The position numbers and the translations under genes are program-made. 64,000 bases of DNA, taken from Spirochaetota bacterium (GTDB taxonomy: Bacteria; Spirochaetota; UBA4802; JAKQUI01). The notes beneath the pieces are model-generated. The model searched no databases. It was not told the origin of the DNA and was given only the letters and a program-made list of their open reading frames with translations. The stretch lies in the NCBI GenBank assembly GCA_029562645.1, contig JAKQUI010000077.1:124001-188000 (forward strand), read 5' to 3'. Positions 24,608-33,909 of this stretch are shown one piece after another; the stretch's first letter is position 1; each line of letters begins with the position of its first letter.

Positions 24608-27600
24608 CGCTTTTTTCTTCCGCCCGTTTTCGCTTTCGATCGGGACGGCGCCTGTCGCGGGACCGAGATCGTCATCTCGACTTCCGTCGTTTCCGAATGC
24701 GCGACGATCTCCTCCGTGGTCTCGGTCGCCTGCTGGCCGCCCACGTGCGCCAGATGGTCCTGCATCTCGTAGCGGGGCCGGAATTTGCTCTCGATCCATT
24801 CGCGTGCGGAATCGACATAGCCGTACATGGACGGCACCACGAACAGGGTGATGAGCGTGGAGACGAGGAGCCCGCCGACGATCACGATACCCATGGAGGT
24901 GCGCATGCCCGCCGCCTCGCCCCAGCCCAGCGCCACCGGCATGGTTCCCGCGATCATCGCGAAGGTGGTCATGAGGATCGGACGCAGCCGCACCATCCCC
25001 GCCTCGCGGATCGCGTCGCGGCGCGATTTGCCTTCGCGTTCGCCGGTCACGATGAAGTCCACCAACAGGATGGAGTTTTTCGTGACCAGGCCGATGAGCA
25101 TGATGAGGCCGATCCACGCCATCATACTGAGCATTTCCCGGGTGACCAGGAGCGCCAAAAACGCCCCCGACACGGCCGGCGGGATGGCTGCGAGGATGGT
25201 GACCGGCGTGATGAACGATTCGTAGAGGCTTGCGAGCACCAGGTAGATGAACACCAGCGCGAGGACGAAGACCATGAGCATGTCGGTCTGCATTTCGCCG
25301 AAGGCCTCCGCGGCGCCGATGAAGCCGTAGGTCATGCCGGCCTTGAGGGGCAGCTCTTTTTTAAAGATGCCCTTGACCGCGTCGATGGCGTCGCCCACGC
25401 CGCCGTCGGGCGCGGTGTTCGCGTTGATTTGCACAACGCGCTGGCGGTTCTCCCGCATGATGAAGGAGGGTCCCAGCTTCTTGACCGGCTCGCTGATGGC
25501 CGAGACGGGAATGAGCTTCTGCTGCTGGCCGCTGTTGGGCACCTTGGTCTGATAGTAGAATTTCTCGAGGTCGCGCTGCTCGGGCTTGAGGCGCAGGCGG
25601 ATATTGTACTCGAGGCCGCTCTGGTGGAGCTTGCCCACCTTCTCCCCGGCGACGTGATAGCGCAGCTCCTGCCCGGCCATGCCCGAGGTCACGCCCACCA
25701 GGTCCATCATCCTCGGGTCCAGGACCACCTGGAACTCGGGCTTGCCGCCCTCCAGGCTCGACTTGATCTCGATGAGGTCCTTCACCTTCCGGTTCATGAT
25801 GTCGATGAGCGTTGTCGCGTACGTCTCCAGCTCCTCCAGATTGTCCCCGCGGATGTTCATGGTGAAGGGGTAGTTGCTGCCGCCGGTGGTGGAGTAGTGC
25901 TGCACCATGATTTTAGCGCCCTTGAACTCGTCGGTGGCGAACATCTCGCGCACCACGCGCTGCACCTCGATCGATCCGCGCTTGCGCTTCGAGACCGGCA
26001 GCAGGTTCACGCCGAGCGTCGACTTGTACGGCTCGCCCTGGTCGCCTCCGACGACGATGGAGATGCGGTCCACCTCCGGGAGATTCTTCACCTTTTCGAA
26101 CACCTTCATTGCGAATCGCTCGGTGCCGTCGAGGCTGATGCCGGGCGTCAGCTCCATGGTGATCATGAACTCGCCCTGCTCGGACTGCGGCTGGAAGGTC
26201 TTCTTGATGAACTTGACCGAGACCATGCTCGCGAGAAACACGATCGACATGATGGCGATCACCGTCTTGGGACGGTCCAGGCACAGCTCGATGAGCCGTC
26301 CGTAGGTGTGCTCCAGCCAGGTGTGGAACTCGTCGAATTTCCGCACCACCCAGTTCATCCGGCCGTGCTGCTTCCCGGCGAAATAGGCCGAGAGGAGCGG
26401 CGCCATCGTCATCGCGTCGAAGAGGCTGATCAGGAGCGCGAAGACCACCGTGAGGCCGAACTGCTTGAAGAACTGGCCCACCATGCTCTGCATGAAGCCC
26501 ATGGGAAGAAACACGGCGATGATGGTGGCCGTGACCGCGACCACCGCGAGCGCCACCTGCATGGTGCCCGCCTCCGCCGCGTCGACCGGGTGCATGCCGT
26601 CCTCGAGGTGGCGGAAGATGTTCTCGCGGACCACGATGGCGTCGTCCACGAGCAGCCCCACCGAGAGCGAGAGGGCCATGAGCGTGAGCAGGTTGATGGA
26701 GAACCCCATCGCATACATGAGGATGAACGCGCCCAGCATGCTGTTGGGCAGCGCCAGGCCCGTGATGATGGTCGAGCGGACATTGCCCAGAAACAGATAC
26801 ACCACGAACACGGCGAGGATGATGGCGATGATGATCGTCTCGAAGACGTCGTCGATGTTGATGCGGATCCAATGCGACCCGTCGTAGACCATGTGCACCC
26901 GCGGGTTTCCCTCGCGCCCCTTCAGGTGTTCGTTGATGACCGCGAGGCGCTTCTTTACTCCGTCGGCGACGGCGACGGTGTTGGTGCCCGACTGCTTGCG
27001 CACGTCGAGGAGGATCGCCGGCTTCAGCTCGCGCTTCACCGAGCTGTTCTTGGGGGGCGATCCGACGGGCGCGTAGAGGTAGCCGCGCGTGGTCTCGTCC
27101 TCGACGCCGTCGCGCACGTTCGCGATGGTCTTGAGCGCAACGCCGCCGCCGAAATCGCCGGCGAAGGAGATGGGGATGTTCTCGATCTGCGAGAGCTTCT
27201 CGAACTGGCCGATGGTGCGGAACACCGTCTCCGTCTCGCGCTTCTCGTACTTGCCGCTGGGGATGTTCGTGCCCGAGCTTTTGATCTTGTTGGCGATGGA
27301 GAGCGCCGAAATCTGATAGAGCGCCATCCGGTCGCGATCGAGCTCCACCTGGATCTCGCGCCGACTCCCGCCGATGATGGTGACGTTCCCGACGTCCGCC
27401 ACCTGCTCGATGGCGGTCTTGATCTCCTCCTTGGTGATATCGTAGAGCTTCGCCGGCGGCAAGTCGCCCATCACCGCCAGGCGCACCACCGGCACCGCCA
27501 GCGGGTCGAACCGGTCGATGATGGGCTCCTCGACCGTTTCCGGCAGGTTGGGGCGCGCGAGCGAGACCTTGTTGCGGACCTCCTGCACGGCGAACTTGAT

Positions 27601-27900
27601 GTCGGTGCCCAGGGTGAATTCCACGAAGATGAAGGACACGCCCTCCAGACTCCGCGAGCTGATCCGCTTGAGCCCGGAGAGGCCCACCAGCTCGTCTTCG
27701 ATGGGCTTGGTCACCAAGTTCTCGATCTCGGCCGGGGCCGCGCCGGGATAGATCGTGCGCACGGTCACCAGCGGGAAGGTGATGTCCGGGAAGAGGTCCA
27801 CCCCCAGCCGGCCGAGGCTAATGAGTCCGGTGAAGAGCATCAGGATCACGATGCTCATGATAAAGATGGGGCGCTTGATGGAGAAGGCGGCTATGTTCAT
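24604..27900 (-). CDS. RND-family (HAE1-type) efflux permease
   Basis: The product has 1098 residues, slightly longer than AcrB (1049). It has the RND plan: one N-terminal helix, a large periplasmic loop, helices 2-6, a second helix/loop set and a Lys/Arg-rich C-terminal tail. SVGLLVDDAIVVREN carries the paired Asp residues of helix 4 used for proton relay, and FLPMGFMQSMVGQFF and KNSILLVDFIV are conserved. It would export small molecules with an outer-membrane factor. No membrane fusion protein or TolC gene is next to it; instead a DUF3592 gene is fused by overlap. HAE1 rather than heavy-metal type is judged from GVDLFPDITFPLV and the lack of metal motifs. Confidence 0.9.
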   Translation of the reverse strand: MNIAAFSIKRPIFIMSIVILMLFTGLISLGRLGVDLFPDITFPLVTVRTIYPGAAPAEIENLVTKPIEDELVGLSGLKRISSRSLEGVSFIFVEFTLGTDIKFAVQEVRNKVSLARPNLPETVEEPIIDRFDPLAVPVVRLAVMGDLPPAKLYDITKEEIKTAIEQVADVGNVTIIGGSRREIQVELDRDRMALYQISALSIANKIKSSGTNIPSGKYEKRETETVFRTIGQFEKLSQIENIPISFAGDFGGGVALKTIANVRDGVEDETTRGYLYAPVGSPPKNSSVKRELKPAILLDVRKQSGTNTVAVADGVKKRLAVINEHLKGREGNPRVHMVYDGSHWIRINIDDVFETIIIAIILAVFVVYLFLGNVRSTIITGLALPNSMLGAFILMYAMGFSINLLTLMALSLSVGLLVDDAIVVRENIFRHLEDGMHPVDAAEAGTMQVALAVVAVTATIIAVFLPMGFMQSMVGQFFKQFGLTVVFALLISLFDAMTMAPLLSAYFAGKQHGRMNWVVRKFDEFHTWLEHTYGRLIELCLDRPKTVIAIMSIVFLASMVSVKFIKKTFQPQSEQGEFMITMELTPGISLDGTERFAMKVFEKVKNLPEVDRISIVVGGDQGEPYKSTLGVNLLPVSKRKRGSIEVQRVVREMFATDEFKGAKIMVQHYSTTGGSNYPFTMNIRGDNLEELETYATTLIDIMNRKVKDLIEIKSSLEGGKPEFQVVLDPRMMDLVGVTSGMAGQELRYHVAGEKVGKLHQSGLEYNIRLRLKPEQRDLEKFYYQTKVPNSGQQQKLIPVSAISEPVKKLGPSFIMRENRQRVVQINANTAPDGGVGDAIDAVKGIFKKELPLKAGMTYGFIGAAEAFGEMQTDMLMVFVLALVFIYLVLASLYESFITPVTILAAIPPAVSGAFLALLVTREMLSMMAWIGLIMLIGLVTKNSILLVDFIVTGEREGKSRRDAIREAGMVRLRPILMTTFAMIAGTMPVALGWGEAAGMRTSMGIVIVGGLLVSTLITLFVVPSMYGYVDSAREWIESKFRPRYEMQDHLAHVGGQQATETTEEIVAHSETTEVEMTISVPRQAPSRSKAKTGGRKKR

Positions 27901-28244
27901 GTGTCGCTCGAATCGCTGGAGTTTTCGTCGGATGTCCGGTCCGGCATCAGCGCAGCGCGCCGGACCGTGCGGCTCTGGGAACCACGGTATGGCGAAAGTG
28001 AAAAATTAATCAATCAATTAAAATGTCGCCGGCATGATTTTTCCCGCAATCCAGTGAAGGCAGCATGTGTATGCACCACGAATTGAGGGCCTCATGACCT
28101 GACCTGGGAAAAAGTTGTTGTAAATACCGCGAGGACGGACTACGGTTATCGCGCATCGCCGGCATGCCGGAATGCGTCGGTCGGCTTTGTGCGGCCGGGG
28201 TCAAACATAATACAATATCCATGAACAACGCAAAGGAGGGTCAC
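27901..28244. other. Divergent intergenic region with palindromes
   Basis: This 344-base gap separates the RND gene from a secreted-protein gene. It contains an AT-rich dyad around 28003-28022 (TTAAT...ATTAA) and a perfect 12-base palindrome CCGGCATGCCGG at 28159-28170 with CGCAT/ATGCG flanks nearby. The 11-mer TCGCCGGCATG occurs at 28026-28036 and again at 28156-28166. These look like regulator sites but no regulator gene is adjacent. No open frame with coding character is seen. Confidence 0.35.
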
Positions 28245-28787
28245 ATGACGGTTTCAACAGTTCTCCGTGTTCGCTGTATGGGTTTGATTCGCTGGGGCGT
28301 GGTGGTCGTTGCGGCGGCCGTCCTCGTGCCGATATGCCTTCCGGGAGCGCACGGTCGCGTCCTCGCGGATGGCGCTCCCATCGTCTACACGCTCCCCGCC
28401 GGTTGGACGCAGAGCGACGAGCAGGCCGCGGTCGCGGCCGCGACATCGCCCGACCAGTCCATCCGCATCATCGTCAGATATTTCCCGCTTCCGTCCCCGA
28501 TGACGGCCATGCAGGTCATCCAGAAGCAGAAGACCAAGGTCAAGCACGACCGGGTGGTCACGCCGCCCACGGACATGTCGCAGTTAAAGGCGCGCTTTAA
28601 CGCCGATTCCGTCGCGAAGATGCAACTGTCGGGTGTTACAACCGAGGGCGGGAAGTTCCTCTATCGCGCATTCGCGTTCGTCAAGGGGAGAAATCTCGCG
28701 GTCATCGAGGCGATCGTCAATACGAAGGCGGGCGAGGCGGTTTTCAAGCAGGCGGACGGGACCGTCAATTCGTTTCGCTTCAAATAG
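28245..28787 (+). CDS. Secreted hypothetical protein
   Basis: The product has 180 residues. The ATG at 28245 has AAAGGAGGG 6 bases upstream, which decides the start. A signal peptide covers ~1-43, with a hydrophobic core of VVVVAAAVLVPICLPG. The mature domain, ~140 residues, begins APIVYTLPAGWTQSDEQAAV and ends FKQADGTVNSFRFK. This resembles the small PsbP/DUF1795-like fold in which a lipid- or ligand-binding beta domain starts with 'P.GW', but the match is weak. It is probably periplasmic. The next gene follows 76 bases downstream in the same direction. Confidence 0.65.
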   Translation: MTVSTVLRVRCMGLIRWGVVVVAAAVLVPICLPGAHGRVLADGAPIVYTLPAGWTQSDEQAAVAAATSPDQSIRIIVRYFPLPSPMTAMQVIQKQKTKVKHDRVVTPPTDMSQLKARFNADSVAKMQLSGVTTEGGKFLYRAFAFVKGRNLAVIEAIVNTKAGEAVFKQADGTVNSFRFK

Positions 28788-28863
28788 CGCTCGATGCAGT
28801 GCGCGCCGCCGGCCGATATCTCGCCGGAGGCGCGTATAAAAAATCAGAAATGAGGACAGTGCC

Positions 28864-29910
28864 ATGAAACGAATCATACAAAGTCTGATATGCCTCGCCG
28901 TGCTCGGCACGGTCGCGGCGGATGCGCAGGCGCCGGCGCCGGAGGTCCGCAAACCGGTCAAGACCTCGAAGCCGGGGGCGGTCGGCACCGCGCTTGTCGT
29001 TTTTTCGAATGATGGGAAATACATCGCCACGGCCCCGGATGGCGACGGCGTGTTTCGACTGTGGGATGCAAAAACCCTTTCGGTCAAGAAGGCGCTCGGG
29101 GACGTCAAGAACGTACTCAAGTACGCGATCGCGTTTTCACCCGACAGCTCGCTGGTGGCGGCGGGGGTCGGGGACGAGATCCATGTGTGGGAAACCGCGA
29201 CATACACGCTGGTGAAAAAATTCACCGCCCACAAGAATGCGCGCATTCAATCACTCGGCTTCACCCCGGACGGCCGCTTCCTCGTGAGCGCCGGGTCCGA
29301 CACCGATCCGGGCAAACGCGGCTGCGTCTGGAGCACGGACACCTGGTCGCTCAAGCATCATCTCGGGTATGATTACGGGCACCTGTGGCTCAGGAGCGCG
29401 TCGATCTCGCCGGACGGCCGATTCGTCGTCGTGGGCGGGGGGAGCGACGCCTCGAAGGACCATCACGCGCTCGTCTATGATATCCGCTCGGGGCAAAAGG
29501 TGCGCGAGCTGGCCGTGTTCATCAAGGCGAATGACAAGTTCCAGGACGGCATGATCAACAATGTGGCGTATTCGCCATCCGGCGGCCAAATCGCCGTGAT
29601 TACCCAAAGCCGGATACTTGGATTCGACGCGGAGAGCGGCGAGCAGCAATTTCGTATCAATAAGTCATTCCATATCTCCTTCCAGTATCTGCGCTACTCG
29701 CCCGACGGGAAATATTGTGCGGCGCTCCATAAGGCCGGCAGGGACTATTGTGTGCACATTATCGACGCGCGGTCGGGGTCGATCGTTCGGACCTTTGTCG
29801 CGTCCGCCGGCGACAAGCGGTATTACTACAACCTCGCGTTCACACACGACGGGAAACTGCTTGCGCTCGTAGGGACGAAGGCGACGATCGACTTTTATGA
29901 GTGGCGGTAG
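28864..29910 (+). CDS. Secreted WD40-type beta-propeller protein
   Basis: The product has 348 residues; GAGGAC precedes the start. A signal peptide ends near residue 22 (ADAQA). From ~40 on there are about six to seven repeats with the pattern 'FSPDG..ia...dG...lWd', e.g. VFSNDGKYIATAPDGDG, AFSPDSSLVAAG, GFTPDGRFLVSAGSD, SISPDGRFVVVGGG, AYSPSGGQIAVI, YSPDGKYCAALH and AFTHDGKLLALVG. This predicts a single seven-bladed propeller, probably a periplasmic protein-binding scaffold. No catalytic motif is seen. Its neighbours are a secreted protein and a zinc-ribbon membrane protein. Confidence 0.8.
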   Translation: MKRIIQSLICLAVLGTVAADAQAPAPEVRKPVKTSKPGAVGTALVVFSNDGKYIATAPDGDGVFRLWDAKTLSVKKALGDVKNVLKYAIAFSPDSSLVAAGVGDEIHVWETATYTLVKKFTAHKNARIQSLGFTPDGRFLVSAGSDTDPGKRGCVWSTDTWSLKHHLGYDYGHLWLRSASISPDGRFVVVGGGSDASKDHHALVYDIRSGQKVRELAVFIKANDKFQDGMINNVAYSPSGGQIAVITQSRILGFDAESGEQQFRINKSFHISFQYLRYSPDGKYCAALHKAGRDYCVHIIDARSGSIVRTFVASAGDKRYYYNLAFTHDGKLLALVGTKATIDFYEWR

Positions 29911-29992
29911 CATCTCGAAGCCTGACCGGCGTGCGGTATCGTTCCGCGTGCCGGTGGGCCCGCAGGCCGATTGCTAGAATAGGAGACAGCAC

Positions 29993-30247
29993 ATGAATAC
30001 GAATGTTTTACTCTTCATTCTTTTCTTCGTCGGGTGCATCGGGTTTGGCGTCCTGTGGGAGATATTCCGGAGGCGTTGCCCGAAATGCGGAAAATTCTTC
30101 GCCCGGGAGATCGTTGCGAGCGCCTCGTCCCATCGGCACGACCACCGTCACGACCGCGCGATGAAAACGACGGTGAGTGACTGTCGCTGCAAATACTGCG
30201 GTCATGCCTGGACCCAGAAGTACACCTCCTCGAAGCGGCGCGGATAG
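29993..30247 (+). CDS. Small membrane protein with zinc ribbon
   Basis: The product has 84 residues, with AGGAGA before the ATG. One membrane helix (residues ~4-25) is followed by a cytoplasmic or periplasmic zinc ribbon made of CPKCGK (29-34) and CKYCGH (about 66-71). A His-rich stretch (SSHRHDHRHDR) lies between, which may add metal affinity. It has no recognised family beyond the zinc-ribbon fold. It ends 27 bases before the LysR gene and could be co-transcribed with it. Confidence 0.65.
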   Translation: MNTNVLLFILFFVGCIGFGVLWEIFRRRCPKCGKFFAREIVASASSHRHDHRHDRAMKTTVSDCRCKYCGHAWTQKYTSSKRRG

Positions 30248-30274
30248 CGTCAATCCGGGGAATTGAATGGTGCA

Positions 30275-31198
30275 ATGAAGAACACAAACGACTGCAATTT
30301 CGAACTCAAGCAGCTGCGATCCTTCCTCGTCGTGCTGGAGGAGGAGAGCTTCACGAAAGCCTCGCGGCGACTCCGCCTGGGACAGGCGACCATCAGCAAT
30401 CACATCTCCGGGCTCGAGACGGCGCTGGGCGCGCGACTCATCGCGCGCTCCAGCAAGGGTTTCGCGATCACCGAGGAGGGAGCGCTCTTCAAGAAATACT
30501 GCGAGCGCGTGTTCGGAGACCTCGATGCGGTGCGGCAGCGGATGGGCGTGCAGGATACGCCCCGCGCGCTCACCGTCGCCGCGAGCACCGTTCCCTCGCA
30601 GTATCTGCTCCCCGCGGCGTTGCCGCTGCTCTATGAAACATTTCCCGATCTGAGCATACACGTGGAGGTGGCCGACAGCCGGGAGGTGATCGAATCGGTG
30701 CGCGAGGGCTCCGCGGACATCGGCATTTCGGGCAAGGTGGTCCGCCATCGGTCCCTGGCGTATCGCGAGATATGCGCGGAGCGGATCGTGCTCGCCTCGT
30801 CGCGCCGTCCGGCACGGGCGCCCATCACCCCCGCGGCGCTGCGGGAACTTCCGTTCGTGTTCCGCGAAAAGGGGTCGGGCACGCGCGATTCCTACGAGCT
30901 CCCGCTCAACCGGCTGGGGGTGCATCCGGCGGACCTTCGACCGGTGCTCACCTGCACGACGACCGAGTGCGTGAAGCAGGCGGTCCTCGCCGGCGTGGGC
31001 GTCGCATTCCTGTCCGAGCTCTCCATTCGCGACGAGCTTCGCCGCGGCGCGCTCCACATCCACCCGGTTTCAAGACTCTCCATTCGGCGGGCCTTTCATT
31101 TTCTGTGGCTTACGTCGCACCGGCACGGCGCCTTTCTTCGCCGGGTGGCCGACACGCTGTCCGTTGCAATGCGGGAGGCCGCGGCTCGGCAGGGTTGA
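30275..31198 (+). CDS. LysR-type transcriptional regulator
   Basis: The product has 307 residues, the typical LTTR size. An N-terminal winged helix (FELKQLRSFLVVLEEESF, then LGQATISNHISGLETALG) occupies residues ~7-65. The C-terminal effector domain contains a periplasmic-binding-protein fold with a SADIGISGKVV strand and VLAGVGVAFLSE. Its closest flavour is the CysB/CysL or CbbR type. It is convergent with the cysteine-desulfurase-like gene (19-base gap), so it may control the sulfur/selenium genes to its right. Direct regulation is inference; no conserved LTTR box was identified with confidence. Confidence 0.88.
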   Translation: MKNTNDCNFELKQLRSFLVVLEEESFTKASRRLRLGQATISNHISGLETALGARLIARSSKGFAITEEGALFKKYCERVFGDLDAVRQRMGVQDTPRALTVAASTVPSQYLLPAALPLLYETFPDLSIHVEVADSREVIESVREGSADIGISGKVVRHRSLAYREICAERIVLASSRRPARAPITPAALRELPFVFREKGSGTRDSYELPLNRLGVHPADLRPVLTCTTTECVKQAVLAGVGVAFLSELSIRDELRRGALHIHPVSRLSIRRAFHFLWLTSHRHGAFLRRVADTLSVAMREAAARQG

Positions 31199-31217
31199 TC
31201 CCGGCGTGCCGCCGTCC

Positions 31218-32378
31218 TTACCGGGGACGGGCCGGTCCGGCCGCGAGGTCCGCGAGCATCCCCGCCGCTTCGTCAATCTCGTCTAATGTATTGAACATAC
31301 CGAAGCTGAAGCGCACCGTTCCTGCTGGGAATGTCCCCAGCGTTTGATGCGCAAGCGGCGCGCAGTGCAGGCCCACGCGGGACTGGACGCATCGCTCGTC
31401 GAGATACTCGCCAACCTCCGACGGAGAAAACCCGTCAATCGTGAACGAGACCACGCCGGTTTGAGACAGTTCCGGATGCACGGGGCGAAAGCCGGGCACC
31501 GAACCGCGTGCCGCATCGACAAAACGGCCCGTGAGCGCGCGCTTGTGCTCGCCTGCGCGCTTCGGTCCGCCCGATGCCATGAGGTATTCAATGCCAGCCA
31601 ACAGCCCCGCGATTCCAACCGTATTCAGCGTTCCCGCCTCGAAACGGTCGGGGAGGAAGTCCGGGTGTTCGATGCTGTCGGAGCGGCTGCCGGTCCCGCC
31701 GTAGCGGAGCGGCCGGAGGAGAGAATAATCGAAGGAATCGGCGATGATAAGCGCGCCGGTGCCGGTGGGCCCGTAGAGCGCCTTGTGTCCGGTGACGGCG
31801 AGAAGGTCGATCCCGTCGCGCGCCATGTCGATGGGAACGATCCCCGCGGACTGCGAGGCGTCCACGATGAAGGGAACGCCGCGCGCGCGGCATGCGGCGC
31901 CAATCTCACCAATCGGCTGCACGATGCCGCTCACGTTCGAGGCGTGGTTCGCCGCCACCAGGCAGGTGCCCGCGGTTATCGCGCGAGCGATCGCGTCCGG
32001 GTCCGCCGCGCCCTCGGGCGAGCAGGGGACGACGGTGAGCGAAATCAGCCCGCGCTTTTCCAGCTCGCGCAGGGGCCGGATGACGCTGTTGTGCTCCATG
32101 GACGTGGTGACGGCGTGGTCGCCCTTGCGCGCGAGTCCCTGAATGGCGAGGTTGAGCGCGTCGGTCGCATTGTGGCCAAAGACGACGCGCATGGGATTAT
32201 TCACGCCCATGAGGGACGCGAGCGCCTCCCGCGCGCGAAAGACCTCCATGCCCGCCTCGACGGATTTTCCATGGCCCGAGCGGCCCGGGTTGCCGCCGCC
32301 CCGGGCCATGAAGCCCGTCATCGCCTCGATGACCGCCGCGGGCTTGGGAAAGCTCGTGGCGGCGTTATCGAAATACAT
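31218..32378 (-). CDS. Cysteine desulfurase / selenocysteine lyase-like PLP enzyme (EF2568 type)
   Basis: The product has 386 residues. Class V aminotransferase fold: PLP Lys199 is in VTGHKALYGPTGTGAL, His96 in SMEHNSV and Asp173 in FIVDASQSAG. A Cys at 339 lies in GLHCAPLAHQ, which is the family's candidate persulfide/selenide residue. The short N-terminus (MYFDNAATSFPKP) and HCAPLAH motif match the subfamily named after EF2568, which co-occurs with selenium-dependent molybdenum hydroxylase genes. It would strip S from cysteine or Se from selenocysteine. Its start lies 2 bases after the stop of the TusA-like gene. Confidence 0.85.
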   Translation of the reverse strand: MYFDNAATSFPKPAAVIEAMTGFMARGGGNPGRSGHGKSVEAGMEVFRAREALASLMGVNNPMRVVFGHNATDALNLAIQGLARKGDHAVTTSMEHNSVIRPLRELEKRGLISLTVVPCSPEGAADPDAIARAITAGTCLVAANHASNVSGIVQPIGEIGAACRARGVPFIVDASQSAGIVPIDMARDGIDLLAVTGHKALYGPTGTGALIIADSFDYSLLRPLRYGGTGSRSDSIEHPDFLPDRFEAGTLNTVGIAGLLAGIEYLMASGGPKRAGEHKRALTGRFVDAARGSVPGFRPVHPELSQTGVVSFTIDGFSPSEVGEYLDERCVQSRVGLHCAPLAHQTLGTFPAGTVRFSFGMFNTLDEIDEAAGMLADLAAGPARPR

Positions 32379-32380
32379 CG

Positions 32381-32590
32381 CTATTTATTTCCGCTGACGA
32401 CGATGTCGTCGCCGTCGTCGCGCGAATCGGTCGTATAGCCGTTTCGCTCGAGTATGCGGATCACGTTCTCTTTCGAGACCGACGAGCTCACGGTCACGGT
32501 AATGGACCTCTCGCCGTCGGCGATCGCCTGCTGGGTGAGCACCACCGGTTGCGGGCAGGAAAGGCCGCGCGCGTCTATCTGCTGTGCCAT
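32381..32590 (-). CDS. TusA/SirA-like sulfur (selenium) carrier
   Basis: The product has 69 residues, a single TusA domain, with AGGAG before the start. IDARGLSCPQPVVLTQ carries the essential Cys12 of the CPxP motif, on which TusA holds a persulfide. The C-terminal strand ends in DGDDIVVSGNK. It sits between the YedE-type transporter and the desulfurase in one operon, so it probably receives the chalcogen from one of them. It is distinct from the TusA domain inside YedF 1.8 kb away. Confidence 0.88.
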   Translation of the reverse strand: MAQQIDARGLSCPQPVVLTQQAIADGERSITVTVSSSVSKENVIRILERNGYTTDSRDDGDDIVVSGNK

Positions 32591-32617
32591 ATCAATCTCC
32601 TGTGTACATTCAAATAA

Positions 32618-33697
32618 TTACGCCTTCATTCGGTCCCGCATGGTGAAGCCGACGATGAGGCAAAAGACAATTCCGATGACGACCATCGCGGGCCCGAACG
32701 CTCCCACGCCCTTCGGCGAGCTTGCCGCAGAGAAGTTGTGCGCGATTCCCGCGCCGACGATCATCCCGGTCACAAAGACCGCGGCGTCATTGTCGCCCTC
32801 GCCCGACAGGATGAGCTGTCGTCCCGGGCAGCCGCCGGCGAGCGCATAAGCCAAGCCGGAGAGCGTCATTCCGAGAAAGTTCCACAGGTGATCGGTATGG
32901 GCGATCGGCTGCCCCTCGAAGCCGGGATTGAACTGGCCGTAGATGAGATTGAATATGAAGGCGAATACGAGAAGCGAACCGATGCCGCTCACCAGGTGCG
33001 TGTCGCGCGTGAGGATGATGTCCCGCAGCGACCCCATGGTGCAGAAGCGGCTGCGCTGGGCGATGGCGCCGATCACTAGTCCGGCGGCCAGGCTGATGTA
33101 CAGGTTCGCCTTCTGTGAGCCGGGCCCCTTCTGGCTGAAGAAGACCGGTCCGCCCTCGGAAAATGAAACCTGGAAGGCGAGCAGGAGAAACAGTCCCAGC
33201 ATAACCGCGGGGAAGATCCACCCGGCGGCCTTCTTGAGGGGATAGGCGCGCCCGAGGCTAAATCCTTTTTTCAGGAATACCACGCCGATGGCGATGCCGA
33301 CGATGAGCCCTGCGATGCCCAGGAGCGCGTTGAGATCGCCCCCGGCGAGCCGAAGGAGAGCCCGCCACGGGCAGCCCAGGAAGACGAGCGCCCCGCACAT
33401 AGCGAATACGCCCAGGAAGAAGCGGATGAGCGTCGATGATCCGCCCCGCGGCTTGTAGTCACCAAGCGCGAGCGAGATGAAAAATGCCCCGATCACGAAG
33501 CCCATGATCTCCGGGCGGAGATACTGGACCACGTCGGCCCGGTGGAGGCCCAGCGCCCCGGCGATATCGCGCTCAAAACAGGCGACACACACGCCCATAT
33601 TGGGCGGGTTTCCCAAAAATTGCAGCGAGACGGCGATCGTGCCGATGAGGGCCCCGGCAAGGATGATGCCCCATCGGGTGGATAGAATGTTTTTCAT
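32618..33697 (-). CDS. yedE: YedE-type transporter (putative selenium/sulfur compound permease)
   Basis: The product has 359 residues. ATG 33697 follows GGAGA; longer in-frame starts lack a site. About ten membrane helices alternate with conserved small cysteine motifs: GVCVACFERD (Cys37, Cys40), GCPWRALLR, RSRFCTMGSLRD and GGCPGRQLILSG. This is the YeeE/YedE fold, and the 'YedE' subgroup is placed next to YedF in selenium-utilising bacteria. The related YeeE imports thiosulfate through a cysteine relay. It heads a minus-strand operon with the TusA-like and desulfurase genes. Confidence 0.88.
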   Translation of the reverse strand: MKNILSTRWGIILAGALIGTIAVSLQFLGNPPNMGVCVACFERDIAGALGLHRADVVQYLRPEIMGFVIGAFFISLALGDYKPRGGSSTLIRFFLGVFAMCGALVFLGCPWRALLRLAGGDLNALLGIAGLIVGIAIGVVFLKKGFSLGRAYPLKKAAGWIFPAVMLGLFLLLAFQVSFSEGGPVFFSQKGPGSQKANLYISLAAGLVIGAIAQRSRFCTMGSLRDIILTRDTHLVSGIGSLLVFAFIFNLIYGQFNPGFEGQPIAHTDHLWNFLGMTLSGLAYALAGGCPGRQLILSGEGDNDAAVFVTGMIVGAGIAHNFSAASSPKGVGAFGPAMVVIGIVFCLIVGFTMRDRMKA

Positions 33698-33909
33698 ACG
33701 GTCTCCGTGCGATAGTGATGATGGTGCATGAAACATGCCGGGTATTGGGCGGGTCAATAATTAATTTTATTAATATATGTAATTATTAATTTTGATATTT
33801 ACAGTTGACAGGCGCGTTATGGCCGCTGTATGATGATTGTGGTGTTTGACGACACTCCATTCGGCGTCCATGCCGGAAACCGGCACATCAATCATGGGAG
33901 GTGGCATCC
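33698..33909. promoter_or_regulatory. Divergent control region of the sulfur/selenium cluster
   Basis: Between yedE (minus) and the molbindin gene (plus). The plus-strand promoter is clear: TTGACA (33805-33810), an 18-base spacer and TATGAT (33829-33834), giving an untranslated leader of about 70 bases. The leader has a hairpin, TGCCGG (33871-33876) with CCGGCA (33880-33885). Upstream, 33760-33800 is almost pure A/T with overlapping TTAAT/ATTAA dyads, a likely binding zone for a regulator such as the LysR protein. Confidence 0.6.

Noticed and set aside
24697-28086. An 1129-codon open frame on the plus strand opposite the RND gene
   Set aside because: It is antisense to a well-supported permease, is extremely rich in His, Asp, Arg, Glu and Val in the manner of high-GC antisense frames, and has no domain or ribosome-binding site.
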